Source of the DNA: Scalesia atractyloides
Lineage: Eukaryota > Streptophyta > Magnoliopsida > Asterales > Asteraceae
Reading direction: 5' to 3'
DNA: 64,000 nt
Assembly: GCA_947069175.1 (NCBI GenBank)
Contig: CAMTDV010000018.1
Span: forward strand, 40,126,869-40,190,868
A program made the position numbers and the translations under genes. Below, piece after piece: positions 31,804 through 43,341 of this stretch; positions within the stretch are counted from its first letter, which is position 1, and each line of letters begins with the position of its first letter. A model generated the notes under the pieces. The model did no database searches and was not told where the DNA came from. It worked only from the letters and a program-made list of their open reading frames with translations.

Positions 31804-34800
31804 TGTAACACCATGTGTTTTTACGTCCAATAAATTCCGACACGTGTCCAGACTGTCCTCGTGTGTCGTATTATAAAACGAGAGGGACTAAAGTCGTTGA
31901 AATGATAAATTATAACCACATTGTGTGGATGATTAAAGTTGAGGGGCTAATATGGTAAAATGCCAAATTTTTATCTCCTGGAAGGCGGTTACAGACCACA
32001 ACCATTATTGGTTACGGCCCGTAAGCCATTTGAAAGTTGTGGGCGCCATAGAGCCTTACGGACCGCAAGCCTATTGCCAAACGGTCAGTAAGGGACTGCC
32101 AGCAAGCAGAAGCATGGAAGCTCCCTGCTCTGCCACTTTTGTCACATTTGCCACAGTTTTGCACCTACTTCCACGTCTTGGGACACTTGTTTACGTCCAA
32201 GGACACATGCAAACACCTGGCATGCCCTCCTAGCTCCTCTTCAACTATAATAGGGCACCCTTGGTTGCCACATTCTTTGCTCACTCCTCATTCTCATCTC
32301 TTGCTCAAGCTTTGGAAGTTCCTAAAGTGTTTTGGAGCATCCTCTGAGCTTGTTAGTTCTTCAAGATCGCTTGTAAGTGATTCGTTTCAGTCTAAGTTTG
32401 TGTTATTAGGCTTGTGGGCCAAAAGTCAAGCGTTTAGTAAAAATGCTTTGACCTTTGGCTAAGACCATTAGGTCCAACCATAATTCGTGCGAACATGGCT
32501 ATGTGATTGTAATTAGGTAGGTGTTAATCCCTAGAAAGAGCACCTCCTAATTACCACGAATTCTTGACCAATTGACAGGTCAAAGTTTAAGTCAATAAAT
32601 GTCAACGGGTCAGTTTTATAAATAAATGCATAACTAGTTCGGCCTGTCAAGTCTAGGTCTAAGGTCGGTTCGCAACCGAAAGTCGCGAAGTTTGACTTCT
32701 GCTTTGACTTTCAGTTCTGACCCGATTTAGCAATTTAGGCTATAGACCTTAAGTCATTTCTGGACCATGTTTTAGTATAGTATAACATCCTAAGGTTATA
32801 CTACATGGTTCCATAGTAATCTGAGTTTTATGTACAAGTTCCGTAATTATACTTTAACTTTGGAAAAGGGCCCTTTTATGTAAATTAAGGTTTAAACCAT
32901 TAACAAATATGCAAATGAGTTACCTACTGATTTGTAAACTTAATTAACTTATTTTGAGGTCATGATTCTGATCATTTGCTGCGTTTTGAATAAATGTCGT
33001 TAATAAAGCTTTAAAAGGACTAAAATGCCTTTTTGGCATTTTAGAAGGATTAAGCATAATTTATTTGTTCAAACTTCATACCTATTGATGTAATAATATA
33101 TGTGGGACATATTGGGATGTCCATTCAGATTATAAACTGAATAGAGGCCTAAGACTCGTGAAATGCCAATAAAAGACCAAATTACCATTTTTCGCATAAA
33201 GTGACTTTAATCAAGCTTTTTATAACCAAAACCTTACCTACTGTTATTATATAACGAATAACATATTTTGGTTATATAAAGCAGATCATAACCTCAGTTT
33301 ACCTTAAACTTTAAATTAAACGGCATTTAGCGACTTTTACGCCTTTCCGGCGCATAGTATGGTTTTAAACCATATCAATGACCCAAAATTTGTTACCTAC
33401 TGATTTGTAAACTTATTTTAAATACTCTTACAGTAAGTGCATGTCCCAAACTCAGAATTGCAAATATGACTTCAAGGCTATGTGTGAAATTACCAAAATG
33501 CCCCTACGGGACATAGTTTTGTTTAAAACTACCAAGCGCACATATACTTGATATCTTACTGATATAACATCATAAAATTTATATTTTACAAAATAATTAT
33601 GACCTTGAGATTAGTTTTTGTATAGATCTCTTTTATAAATTTTAAAATGACCAAAATGCCCTTATAAGGCATAATTCGGTTTTAAAAGCATTACGGGCAT
33701 ATATATTGATATCCTACTGATATCATATCATATTTTAAATATATTAGCTTTTGGAACTTGTATATGACTCCTTCGGTTACCAATATTCTCTTATACGCTT
33801 ACGGTTAAGCATACGTAACTAGTTTACGTAATCTAACCGAAACGGGTTTAACCTTGTGATTTCTTTATGAAAATCCTGAATGTTGTTGGTATGCCCATAT
33901 TATACAAGTCTTGCTACTTTTGGGTCCAAATAATATTCTAGTCCGGTGACCGCTTAATTTGGCGTATCGTACTGTACTTGTTTAACGTAAGACTAGTCGG
34001 TTCAAGTATAAGACTTAACTAAGGACCCGTTAGCATTCTAATTGGTTAATAGTACCATCATTCTAGACTATACGCCTTCCTGTAGATTGTGCCTGTACTT
34101 ATTATCTTGATTTGCGGCTGAGTTACGACTTTTCTGTAGACTTACCTCAGGTGAATACTCTTAACCTATTTTCCCTATACGGGCTTGGGATACGGTAAAT
34201 TATTATTGCCGCTTGGTCGGGTATGGGATCATGTTTTGGCTAGTTGAGATAATTAACTAAATCACGTAACTCATTTAATATGTTTTGTCTGATGACTTAA
34301 ACATTGTGGGTTGGCTTTACCGTGTCTAGGATATCCTTGGCTCACTAAAGTGTTAGTGGCCACGACTTAAGCATGGGGTGTAGGCATACATCGGTCAATT
34401 GCTATTATTATAATTATTATCTGCTTTCTGTGTGAACGTTCAGAAGTGGTGTGCCAGTAAATCATGTCTTGGAGTCTGTACTAGGCCCCATATGTAGAAG
34501 ACAGACATGTAAAACTGTATACAAGGTCTTTTGTAATGTCCCAAGTTATTTATGAAAATTTGCCTAGCGCACCTAAAATCATTTTCGAAAAGATTTTCAA
34601 AATGTGTCGGTTGATTGTATTTCCCAGTGAAAACTGACGTACTTTCAAAAGATTAAGTTACAGGTACAGCGCGTAATAGGCCGTAAGCTGCGTGGCAATA
34701 TTACTAAGGAGTTGCGACCTTGTAGTTGTGCCTTTAAGAGTCTGTTATCATTTTATGTACTTTCTATTTCCGATCCGCCTATGGATCTTATTACAAACCA

Positions 34801-34966
34801 TGTATATTTATATTTGAACTATGGACACTATGGTTTGTAATAGTTTTATTTACTCCAAGACATCCGCTGTGTTGCTCTATGTTGTTTGGTTATGATGATA
34901 TCAAACTTACGTCACCATACTCCCTACCGGGCCCACCGGGATACACGTGGAAATCGGGGTGTGACA
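31804..34966 (+). repeat. LTR2, 3.16 kb
   Basis: TGTAACACC to GGGGTGTGACA. TTACGGACC repeats at 31985-32095, degraded TATA at 32246, ~158-bp array anchors at 32924, 33082, 33238, 33397, 33556 and 33714. No supportable ORF. Confidence 0.9.
32770..33870 (+). repeat. ~158-bp six-unit array in LTR2
   Basis: Anchor CTACTGA-like at 32924, 33082, 33238, 33397, 33556, 33714: spacings 158, 156, 159, 159, 158, the most regular of the three LTR copies. Confidence 0.85.
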
Positions 34967-34999
34967 TTAGTCGTCATGGTATCCCCATTGACATCATTT
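34967..34999 (+). pseudogene. 33-bp duplicate of H integrase after LTR2
   Basis: ttagtcgtcatggtatcccc and the following attgacatcattt match 43048-43080 (the true integrase continuation RHGIPIDII) except one base (ttagt for ttaat). After 'catttatgag' the similarity ends and C's leader begins. Confidence 0.85.
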
Positions 35000-35407
35000 A
35001 TGAGTATTATCCATGTGATGATCATATTACTTAGACAACCATTAGTGGTTGCAGGCCATATTATAAACATCCATTAGTGATGTATTGCCTTTGGGTTATG
35101 TTATGTCCATTAGTGACAATGACAGCTGTAGTCTATGACTCCCTGTCTCGAGGTAATAAATTTCGTTCAAACCTCGAAGTTTTAATGATCTTTAGTGATT
35201 TCGACTAATATAATCTGAGTCCTTATGACAAGCCTTTAGTGGTATTCTTATTTAGTCCTTTGTGACAGGCCTTTTGTGCCATATTTAGTCACCCCCATAA
35301 AATTTACATGTTTATAAGGTTTTATTATACCATGCAGTAAGTTATAAGTCATCAAGCGTGTATGACTAATTCTGTATATATTATTATTTTAGCTCTAAGT
35401 AGATAAG
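35000..35407 (+). other. C leader remnant
   Basis: 400 bp before the gag ATG, with a recurring 'cattagtg(a/g)' / 'ctttagtg' motif (35034, 35062, 35101, 35190, 35238). No primer site; its 5' end was lost at the junction with the host fragment. Confidence 0.55.
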
Positions 35408-36470
35408 ATGTCAAATTCTGATGAAGCTAGTAGTCAACGCAAGGATGGTGATGCAAATGATAATATTGGTATAACCAAAGGCGATCTGCAAGCACTAATT
35501 GCCACGGAAGTTGATAAGGCAATAAAGAACCATGCCGAGAAGCAACTAGAGTCGAGTGCTTCGCACTCTAAACATTCATCCAAGCACACCTCGAAACATA
35601 CCGCCAAATAACTTTCTAAGCCTCTTCACATGAGAAGGAACATTCTAAACACTCCTCAAATGTGAAGAGGGAAAGGCAAGAGTATTAGAAAAAGACTCAT
35701 TTTTCAAAAGAAGGCTGCGCATACAAGTACTTCGTATCATGCAGGCCCTGTGTTTTACTTGCGAAAAAGGGGTGGTTTAAACTTTGAGGTGGTTAGACGA
35801 GATTGAGACTATAGTGGAGATTAGTGGGTGTGCTGAGAAGACATGGTTAAATATTTAGATCAGTCATTCAAGGGCGATGCCCTGATATGGTGGAAATCCA
35901 TGATACAATCTACTGGGAAGGTTCATTTGTATAATTTAAGCTGGGAAAAGTTTGTTGAGATGGTGAAAGATGCTTATTGTCCGCCTCATGAGGTGGAAAA
36001 GATCGAGTCGAATTTTCTTGGAATAGTGATGAAGAACTTGGACTGCAGGAAGTATGTGTTGGATTAAAACTCTCTTTCGAGATTAGTACCGTATCTGATT
36101 ACACCGGAACCATAATGCATTGCGCGTTTCATTGGAGGCTGGGAACCCGAGATAAAGGGGAATGTTAGGGCCTCAAAGACGGATACGTATATGTCTCTTG
36201 TGGACCTGACATTGATACTGACTCGGGATTTGAAAAGGCAGAGGTCTATCAAATCCAAAGGTGAATGGAAGAGGAAGAGAGAGGATGACAAATCCCAACG
36301 GTCAAACAAGAATAGGAAGTTTCGGTCCAGTCGGAACCGCAATAAGTCAGATAACAGGGCGTGGTGCAAGAATTGTAACAAACGACACAATGGTCCTGTC
36401 GGAATGAATCCCAATCCAAACCCTGTGGCATCTGCAAGAAGATGGGGCACAAGGCCCTAGATTGTAAAGA
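35408..36470 (+). pseudogene. C gag
   Basis: ATG at 35408 opens MSNSDEASSQRKDGD and ITKGDLQALIATEVDKAI, typical of chromoviral Gag N-termini, followed by a His/Ser/Lys run. After shifts, YLDQSFKGDALIWWKSMI and LSWEKFVEMVKDAYCPPHEVEKIESNFL give the Retrotrans_gag domain. A basic KRKREDDKSQRSNKNRKFRSS segment and CKNCNKRH lead to the knuckles. The middle of the domain (DRLEGVALTWW-like part upstream of 35843) is scrambled. Nonfunctional. Confidence 0.8.
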
Positions 36471-36700
36471 TTTGAAGGATGCTAGTTGCTACAACTTTGG
36501 CGAGAAGGGGCACATCGAACCCAACTGCCCTAAGTATAAGACAGATGATGCTGCCAAGGCAGGGGGATCGAAGAAAGGAAATGCTCGTGCATTTCAAATG
36601 AATGCAAAGGAAGCTGTCAAGGATAACAACGTGATAATGGGTACATTTCTTATTAATGATACTTATGCTAGTGTTCTGTTTGATTCGGGAGGATAAGTCA
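36430..36700 (+). pseudogene. C zinc knuckles and start of protease
   Basis: CGICKKMGHKALDC (36426-36467) is an intact knuckle; CYNFGEKGHIEPNC (36487-36528) has Phe for the second Cys. NARAFQMNAKEAVKDNNVIMGTFLINDTYASVLFDSGG ends where the protease motif DSGAD should be; a 1-base change of frame after DSGG moves the rest to another frame. Confidence 0.8.
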
Positions 36701-37620
36701 TTTGTAGATCATAAGTTTAGTGCCTTGCTAAATTTTCCCATAAGAACTCTAGACATAACCTTTGATGCAGAACTCGCCGATGAAACAATCGAAACTGCTT
36801 CTATGATTTTAGATGGATGCTCCATATCCATTAAGAATCATTCTGTTCCTATCTCTGTTCTACCAATGAAAGTGGTAGGATTCGATGTAGTTTTGGGCAT
36901 GGATTGGTTGTCTCACAACCAAGCCTGCATCTCTTGCGATAAAAAGCTAATCGAAATCAAAACCCCAACCGGAGATGTGCTTACTATTCAAGGAGACTTA
37001 CATTACGGATTACCAAAGAAAGCTTCATTACTTAAAGCATCAAAAAGTTTAAAGAAAGGATGTGTCGTCTATATGGCACAAGTTACTATTTATCAGCCGA
37101 AACCAAAGATTGAAGACTTACCCATTATCTATGAGTTCACATATGTATTTCCTGAAGACTTGCCTGGTCTGCCTCCAGACAAGCAAGTGGAGTTTAGGAT
37201 TGACATCCTACCAGGTGCAGCTCCAGTTGCGAGAGCACAATACCATCTGGCACCTACTGAGATGAAAGAATTAAGGACGCAGCTCGATGAACATCTATAG
37301 AAAGGTTTTATACAACCTAGCTCTTCGCCCTAGGGAACCCCGATTTTGTTCGTTAAAAAGAAAGATGGTTCTATGCGAATGTGTATAGATTACTGTGAGC
37401 TGAATAAGTTAACCATTAAGAACTGTTACCCATTACCCAGGATTGATGATTTATTCGACCAGCTTCAAGGAGCAAACGATTTTTCCAAGATTGAATTGAG
37501 GTCAAGGTATCATCAGCTTAAGGTTAGAATGGAGGATGTTCCGAAGACATCATTCAGAACAAGATATGGTCATTATGAGTTCTTAGTGATGCCTTTTGGG
37601 CTCACGAATGAACAGGGTCT
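36690..37620 (+). pseudogene. C protease to reverse transcriptase, first half
   Basis: The 214-codon frame 36656-37300 has VVLGMDWLSHNQACISC (protease C-terminus) and LPIIYEFTYVFPEDLPGLPPDKQVEFRIDILPGAAPVARAQYHLAPTEMKEL. After TAG at 37298 come PILFVKKKDGSMRMCIDYCELNKLTIKNCYPLPRIDDLFDQLQG and TSFRTRYGHYEFLVMPFGLTN. The first RT Asp, DLRSGYHQ in relatives, reads ELRSRYHQ here, so a metal ligand is lost. Confidence 0.83.
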
Positions 37621-38330
37621 GTAAACCCTATTTGGATAAGTTTGTCATTGTCTTCATATACGACAAACTTATCTATTATCGTAATCAAGCTGATGACGAG
37701 AAACATTTGAGGCGTATATTGGAGTTGTTGAGGCAAGAGAAACTTTAAGCTAAGTTTTCTAAATGTGAGTTCTGGCTCCGTGAAGTCCAATTCATGGGAC
37801 ATGTTGCTAGTGAACGCGGAATCCAAGTGGATCCCGCTAAGGTTAAAGCCGTTATGAACTGGCAATCCCCTAAAACCCCATCAGAAATCTGTAGCTTTTT
37901 GGGTTTAGCAGGCTACTACAAGAGGTTTATAGGAATTTTTTCAAGAATAGATACCCCTCTAACTTCATTAACTTGGAAAGATGTTAAGTTTAATTGGGGT
38001 CCCAAGCAGCAAGAAGCTTTTGAGACCTTGAAGCAGAAATTAAGTAATGATCCCGTGTTGACATCACTGGAGGGTATTGAAGACTTCATGGTCTATTGTG
38101 ATGCATCGCACACGGGCAAGGGATGTGTGCTTATCCAAAGAGGTAAAGTAATCGCTTATGCATCAAGACAGCTGAAAGTGCATGAAAGGAATTACACCAC
38201 ACATGATTCTAGAGTTGGGTGCTGTAGTGTTTGCACTCAAGTTGTGGGGACATTATCTTTACGGGACAAAGTGTATTATATACACAGATAATAAAAGTCT
38301 CCAGCACTTGTTCAATCAGAAAGACTTGAA
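37621..38330 (+). pseudogene. C RT second half and RNase H
   Basis: FVIVFIYDKLIYY stands where FIDDILIYS is expected: both catalytic Asp positions changed (YD for DD order), so RT is dead. KFSKCEFWLREVQFMGHV, GYYKRFIGIFSRI and QEAFETLKQKL follow, then VYCDASHTGKGCVLIQRGK and YASRQLKVHERNYTTHD (RNase H with first Asp intact). A shift at about 38205 breaks the LELGAVVF segment. Confidence 0.83.
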
Positions 38331-39497
38331 TATGTGACAGCGTCGGTGGATAGAAATGCTTAATGACTATGATTATGAGATCCGATACCATCCAGGCAAG
38401 GCAAATGTGGTTGCCGATGCTTTAAGTTGTAAGGAAAGGGTTAAACCGATTCAGGTTAACACTAAAAGCATGAATTTGAAGAATAGCTGGAATGAGAAGA
38501 TCTTAGAAGTGCAAAAACAAGCTTTATTAGAGACAAATCTTCCAAGTGAATAATTGGTAAAACTGTCAAGCAATTAACACCTGGAAGTGACGGAATCCTT
38601 AGAATTAATGGTTGAGTTTGGATTCCCGTCTCTGGAGGACTTAGAGATTTGATCCTCCAAGAGGCGCGTAATTCGAGATATTCCGTTCACCCGGGAGGTG
38701 ACAAGATGTATAAAGACCTAAAAGCCAATTATTGGTGGATGGGTTTGAAGAAATCCATAGCCACACACGTAGCTAAGTGTTTGACGTGTTCACAAGTTAT
38801 GGCCGAACATCAAAAGCCGTCAGGACTACTACAACAACTGGAAATTCCTACTTGGAAGTGGAAATCTGTAACTATGGACTTTATTACCAAGTTACCAAGA
38901 ACGAATCGCGACAATGACACGATCTAGGTCATCGTGGATAGGCTGACTAAGTCAGCTCACTTCTTACCTATCAAGGAGACTTCCGGTTCAGACAAGCTAG
39001 CGAAGCTTTATGTGGATAATGTTGTATCTTTACATGGCGTACCGTTGTCCATTGTATCCGATAGAGATACCAAGTATACCTCACACTTCTGGAAAAGCTT
39101 TCAGCAAGCTTTGGGCACACGGTTGAACTTTAAGACAGCTTATCACCCGCAGACAGACAGGCAAAGCAAACACACTATACAAACATTGGAAGACATGTTA
39201 CGCGCACGTGTGATCGATCTGGGTGGAAGCTGGTATAGTCACATACCACTGGTCGATTTCTCCTTCAACAACAATTACCATACAAGTATTAAGGTTGCTG
39301 TGTTTGAGGCCTTATACGGAAGAAAATGTAGGACACCTGTTTGCTGGGCCAAAGTTGGGGAAGCCCAACTGACAGGACCTGAGATAGTCCTGGAAACGAC
39401 AGACAAGATTTTGAAGATTCGGGATCGTCTCAAAGCCGTGCGTGATCTACAGAAAACTACGCAGATAAAAGGCGCAAACCTCTTCAGTTCCAGGTAG
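38331..39497 (+). pseudogene. C integrase
   Basis: MLNDYDYEIRYHPGKANVVADAL, then NSRYSVHPGGDKMYKDL and HVAKCLTCSQ (HHCC domain complete). MDFITKLPRTN gives catalytic Asp 1, VSDRDTKYTSHFW Asp 2; QSERT of the family reads QSKHT, so the catalytic Glu is Lys. LEDMLRARVIDLGGSWYSHIPLVDFSFNNNYH and ALYGRKCRTPVCW follow. Stops at 38550, 38925 (TGG to TAG in the WVIVDR motif) and a shift at 39460. Confidence 0.85.
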
Positions 39498-39875
39498 GGG
39501 ACAAGGTTTTATTAAAAGTGTCGCCTTGGAAAGGCGTTATGAGATTTGGCAAGAACGTGTCGGATCTGTAGCTTATAAACTCAAGCTGCCTGAGAAGTTT
39601 AATGGAATTCACGACGTATTCCATTTATCTAACTTGAAGAAATGTTTGGTAGATGAATCATTGGGTATGCTACACGAAGATGTTCAAATTGATGAAACCT
39701 GCTGTTTGTTGAGAACCAGTGACGATTGAAGATCGACAGGTTAAAAAGCTTCGTAGAAAGCACGTGTCGATTGTGAAAGTTAAATGGGATGCTCGAAGAG
39801 GTCCTGATTATACGTAGTTTATACGACAGAAGTACCTACACTTGTTTGATTAAAAATCTCGAGGTCGAGATTTAT
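39498..39875 (+). pseudogene. C integrase tail and chromodomain
   Basis: VGSVAYKLKLPEKFNGIHDVFHLSNLKKCLVDESL in one frame, then IEDRQVKKLRRKHVSIVKVKWDARRGPDYT, the chromodomain tail, in another. The expected Trp after YT is a TAG stop (39814). Reading ends near LHLFD at 39850. Confidence 0.8.
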
Positions 39876-39891
39876 TTTAAGGGGGTGAGGA
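39876..39891 (+). promoter_or_regulatory. polypurine tract of C
   Basis: TTTAAGGGGGTGAGGA directly before LTR3. Confidence 0.8.
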
Positions 39892-42800
39892 TGTAACACC
39901 ATGTGTGTTTACGTCCAAAAAAGTTTAGACACATGTCGTGACTATCCTCGTGTGTCGTATGATAAAACGAGAGGGACTAAAGTCGTTGAAATGATAAATT
40001 ATAACCACATTGTGTGGACGATTAAAGTTGAGGGGCCAATATGGTAAAATGCCAAATTTTTATCTCTTGGAAGGCGGTTACGGACCGCAACCATTATTGG
40101 TTATGGTCCGTAAGCTGTGGGCGCCATAGAGCCTTACGGACCGTAAAGCTAATGCCATACGGTCCGTAAGGGACTGCCAACAAGCAGAAACATGGCAACT
40201 CCCTGCTCTGCCACTTTTGTCACCTTTGCCACACTCTTGCACCTGCTTCCACATCTTGGGACACTTGTTTACGTCCAAGGACACCTGGCATGCCCTCCTA
40301 GCTCCTCTTCAATTATAAAAGGGCACCCTTGGTTGCCTTATTCTTTGCTCACTCCTCATTCTCATCTCTTGCTCAAGCTTTGGAAGTTCCTGAAGTGTTT
40401 TAGAGCATCCTCTGAGCTTGTTAGTTCTTTTGGATCACTTGTAAGTGATTCATTTCAGTCTAAGTTTGTGTTATTAGGCTTGTGAGCCAAAAGTCAAGCG
40501 TTTACGTAAATACACTTTGACCTTTTGCTAAGACCATTACGGTCCAGCAATTGTTCGTGCGAATATGGCTACGTGATCGTAGTTAGGTAGGTGTTAATAC
40601 CTGAAAAGGGCACCTCCTAATTACCACAAATTCTTGACCAATTGATGGGTCAAAGTTTAAGTTGATAAAAGTCAACGGGTCAGCTTTATAAATATATGCA
40701 TAATTAGTTGTATAGGTGTTATAAATACGTTTTGTCACTTGATTAACTTGGTAATAATATTTAGAACATGTGTATACATTTCCGGCCCATCGAGTCTAGG
40801 TCTAAGGTCGGTTCGCAACCGAAAGTCGCGAAGTATGACTTATGCTTTAACTTTCAGTCTGACCCAATTTAGCAATTTAGGCTACTGACCTTAAGTCATT
40901 TTAGGACCAAGTTTTAGTATAGTATAACATCCTAAGGTTATACTACATGATTCCATAGTAATCTGAGTTTTATTTACATGTTCCGTAATTATACATTAAC
41001 TTTGCAAAAAGGCCCTTTTACGTAAATTAAGGTTTAAACCATTAAAAATATACAAATGAGTTACCTACTGATTTGTTAACTTAATTAACTTATTTTGAGG
41101 TCATGATTCTGATCATTTGTTGCGTTTTGAATAAATATCGTTAATAAAGCTTTAAAAGGACTAAAATGCCTTTTTGGCGTTTTAGAAGGCTTAAACATAA
41201 TTTATTTGTTCAAACTTCATACCTACTTAAGTAATATTATATGTGGGACATATTGTGATGTTTATTCAGATTATAAACTGAATAGAGGCCTAAGACTCGT
41301 GACTTTAATCAAGCTTTTTATAGCCAAAATCCTTACTATTGTTATTATATAACGAATAGCATATTTTGGTTATATAAAATAGGTCATAACGTCATTTACC
41401 TTAATCTTTAAACTAAACGGCATTTAGCGACTTTTACGCCTTTCCGACGCATAGTATGGTTTTAAACCATATCTATGACCTAAAACTTGTTACCTACTGA
41501 TTTGTAAACTTATTTTAAATATTCTTACAGTAAGTGCAAATCCCAAACTCAGAATCTCAAAATAACTTCAAGGTTATGTGTGAAATGACCAAAATGCCTA
41601 TACCGGACATAGTTTTGTTTAAAACTATCAAGCGCGCATATACTTGATATCCTACTGATATAACATCATAAAATTTCCTTGACATTAGTTTTTGTATAAA
41701 TCTCTTTTATAAATTATAAAATGACCAAAATGCCCTTATAAGGCATAATTCGGTTTTAAAAGCATTACGGCCATATATATATTGATATCCTACTGATATC
41801 ATATCATATTTTAAACATATTAGCTTATGTAACTTGTATATGATTCCTTCGGTTACCCAGATTCGCTTATACGCTTACGGTTAAGCGTACGTAACTAGTT
41901 TACGTAATCTAACCGAAACGGGTTTAACCTTGTCATTTTATTTCAAAATCCAGAATGTTGTTGGTATGCCCATATTATACAAGTCTAGATACTTGTTGGG
42001 TCGAAATAACATTCTATTCCGGTCACCGCTTAATCTTGCGTATCGTCCTATACTTTTTAGCGTAAGACTAGCCAGTTCAAGTCTAAGACTTAACTAAGGA
42101 CCCGTTAGCATTCTAATTGGTTAATAATACCATCATTCCAAACTAGACGCCTTCCTGTAGATTGTGTCTGTACTTATTTTCTTGATTTGCGGTTGAGTTA
42201 CGACTTCTCTAAAGACTTAGCTCAGGTAAATACTCTTAACATATTTTCCCTATATGGGCTTGGGATACGGGAAATTATTATTATCGCTTGATCGGGTATG
42301 GGATCATGTTTTGTCCAGTTGTGATATTTACCTAAATCACGTAACCCATTTTAATTTTTTTTGTCTAATGACCTAAACATTTGGGGTTGGCTTGACCGTG
42401 TCTGGATATCCTTGGCTCACTAAAGTGCTAGTGGCCACGACTTAAGCATGGGGTGTAGGCATACATCGGTCAATTGCTATTATGATTATTATTATTATTA
42501 TCTGCTTTCTGTGTGAACGTTCAGAAGTGGTGTGCCAGTCAATCATGTCTCGGTTTCTGTACTGGGCCCCATATGTAGAAGACAGACATGTAAAACTGTG
42601 TACAAGGTCTTTTGTACTGTCCCAAGTTATTTATGAAAATATGCCTAGCGCACCTAAAATCATTTTCGAAAAGTTTTTCAAAACGTGTCGGTTGATTGTA
42701 TTTACCAGTGAAAACTGACGTAATTTCAAAAGATTAAGTTACACGTACAGCGCGTAATAGGCCGGAAGCTGCGTGGCATTAATACTAAGGAGTTGTGACC

Positions 42801-43047
42801 CTGTAGTTGTGCCTTCAAGAGTATGTTATCATTTTATGTACTTTCTATTTCCGATCCACCAGTGGATCTTATTACAAACCTTGTATATTTATATTTGAAC
42901 TTTGGACACTATGGTTTGTAATAGTTTTATTTACTCCAAGACTTCCGCTGTGTTGCTTTGTGTTGTTAGGTTATGATGATATCAATCTTACGTCCCGATA
43001 CTCCCCACCGGACCCACCGGGATACACGTGGAAATCAGGGTGTAACA
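39892..43047 (+). repeat. LTR3, 3.16 kb
   Basis: TGTAACACC to CAGGGTGTAACA, then TTAAT and the H integrase. TTACGGACCG repeats at 40074-40171, TATA at 40314, array anchors at 41065, 41223, ~41333, 41494, 41652 and 41790; two small deletions (about 49 and 20 bp) shorten two units. A short TTA microsatellite lies at 42479-42500. No ORF supported. Confidence 0.9.
40920..41930 (+). repeat. ~158-bp array in LTR3
   Basis: Same array as in LTR1 and LTR2, spacings 158, ~110, ~161, 158, 138; short units reflect deletions relative to LTR2. Confidence 0.78.
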
Positions 43048-43341
43048 TTAATCGTCATGGTATCCCCATTGACATCATTTCTGATCGCGATGCTCGTTTC
43101 ACCTCCCGCCTTTGGCAAACATTTAAAATCGCTCTTGGTACTCGTCTCAATCTTAGTAACGCTTTTCACCCTCAGCCCGATGGTCAAACCGAGCGTACTA
43201 TCCACACTCTAGAGGATATGCTTCGTTCATGCGTAATCGATTTTTGTGGCAACCGGGATTCACACTTACCCTTGATAGAATTCTCGTACAACAAAAATTA
43301 TCACGCTAGTATTCAAATATCACCATTTGAAGAATTGTGTG
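43048..43341 (+). pseudogene. H integrase core, continuation
   Basis: NRHGIPIDIISDRDARFTSRLWQTF, ALGTRLNLSNAFHPQPDGQTERTIHTLEDMLRSCVIDF and DSHLPLIEFSYNKNYHASIQISPFEEL. The second Asp (SDRD) and the catalytic Glu (QTERT) are both intact. The frame is open from the LTR3 border to the F LTR, where a few codons end in TAG. Confidence 0.87.

Larger units (their letters stand above)
31804..43047 (+). mobile_element. composite C: LTR2 - host fragment - gag-pol - LTR3
   Basis: An 11.2-kb gypsy insertion in H's integrase bounded by TTAAT (31799-31803 and 43048-43052). LTR2 and LTR3 are close relatives, about 93-95% alike in the stretches I compared. The interior encodes gag, protease, RT, RNase H, integrase and chromodomain. 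It lacks a primer site after LTR2; that place holds 33 bp of the H integrase instead, so this is not a simple single insertion. Confidence 0.82.
27749..43341 (+). mobile_element. element H: gypsy gag-pol, split at 31803/43048 and cut by F at 43341
   Basis: Leader, gag, protease, RT, RNase H and integrase in gypsy order on plus. The integrase breaks after YTKEII at 31803 and resumes with NRHGIPIDIISDRD at 43052; TTAAT occurs on both sides of the insert. Left border is LTR1 (B inserted in H's leader), right border is the F LTR. H's own LTRs are outside the window. Confidence 0.8.

Noticed and set aside
31291..31830. 179-codon minus-strand frame
   Set aside because: Mirror of the H integrase reading on plus, which carries the conserved zinc and core motifs.
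32100..32470. Plus-strand frames of 93 and 107 codons in LTR2
   Set aside because: They span the LTR promoter and R region and recur in LTR3 only as LTR homology; no protein motif.
34967..34999. Primer binding site (cgtcatggtatcc) after LTR2
   Set aside because: The tggtatc is part of the H integrase codons RHGIP, repeated after LTR3; it lacks the AGAGC continuation of a tRNA-Met site.
39892..43047. LTR3 as 3' LTR of an ordinary LTR2-gag-pol-LTR3 element
   Set aside because: Outer TTAAT flanks support this, but the 33-bp host duplicate after LTR2 and the missing primer site require an additional recombination step.
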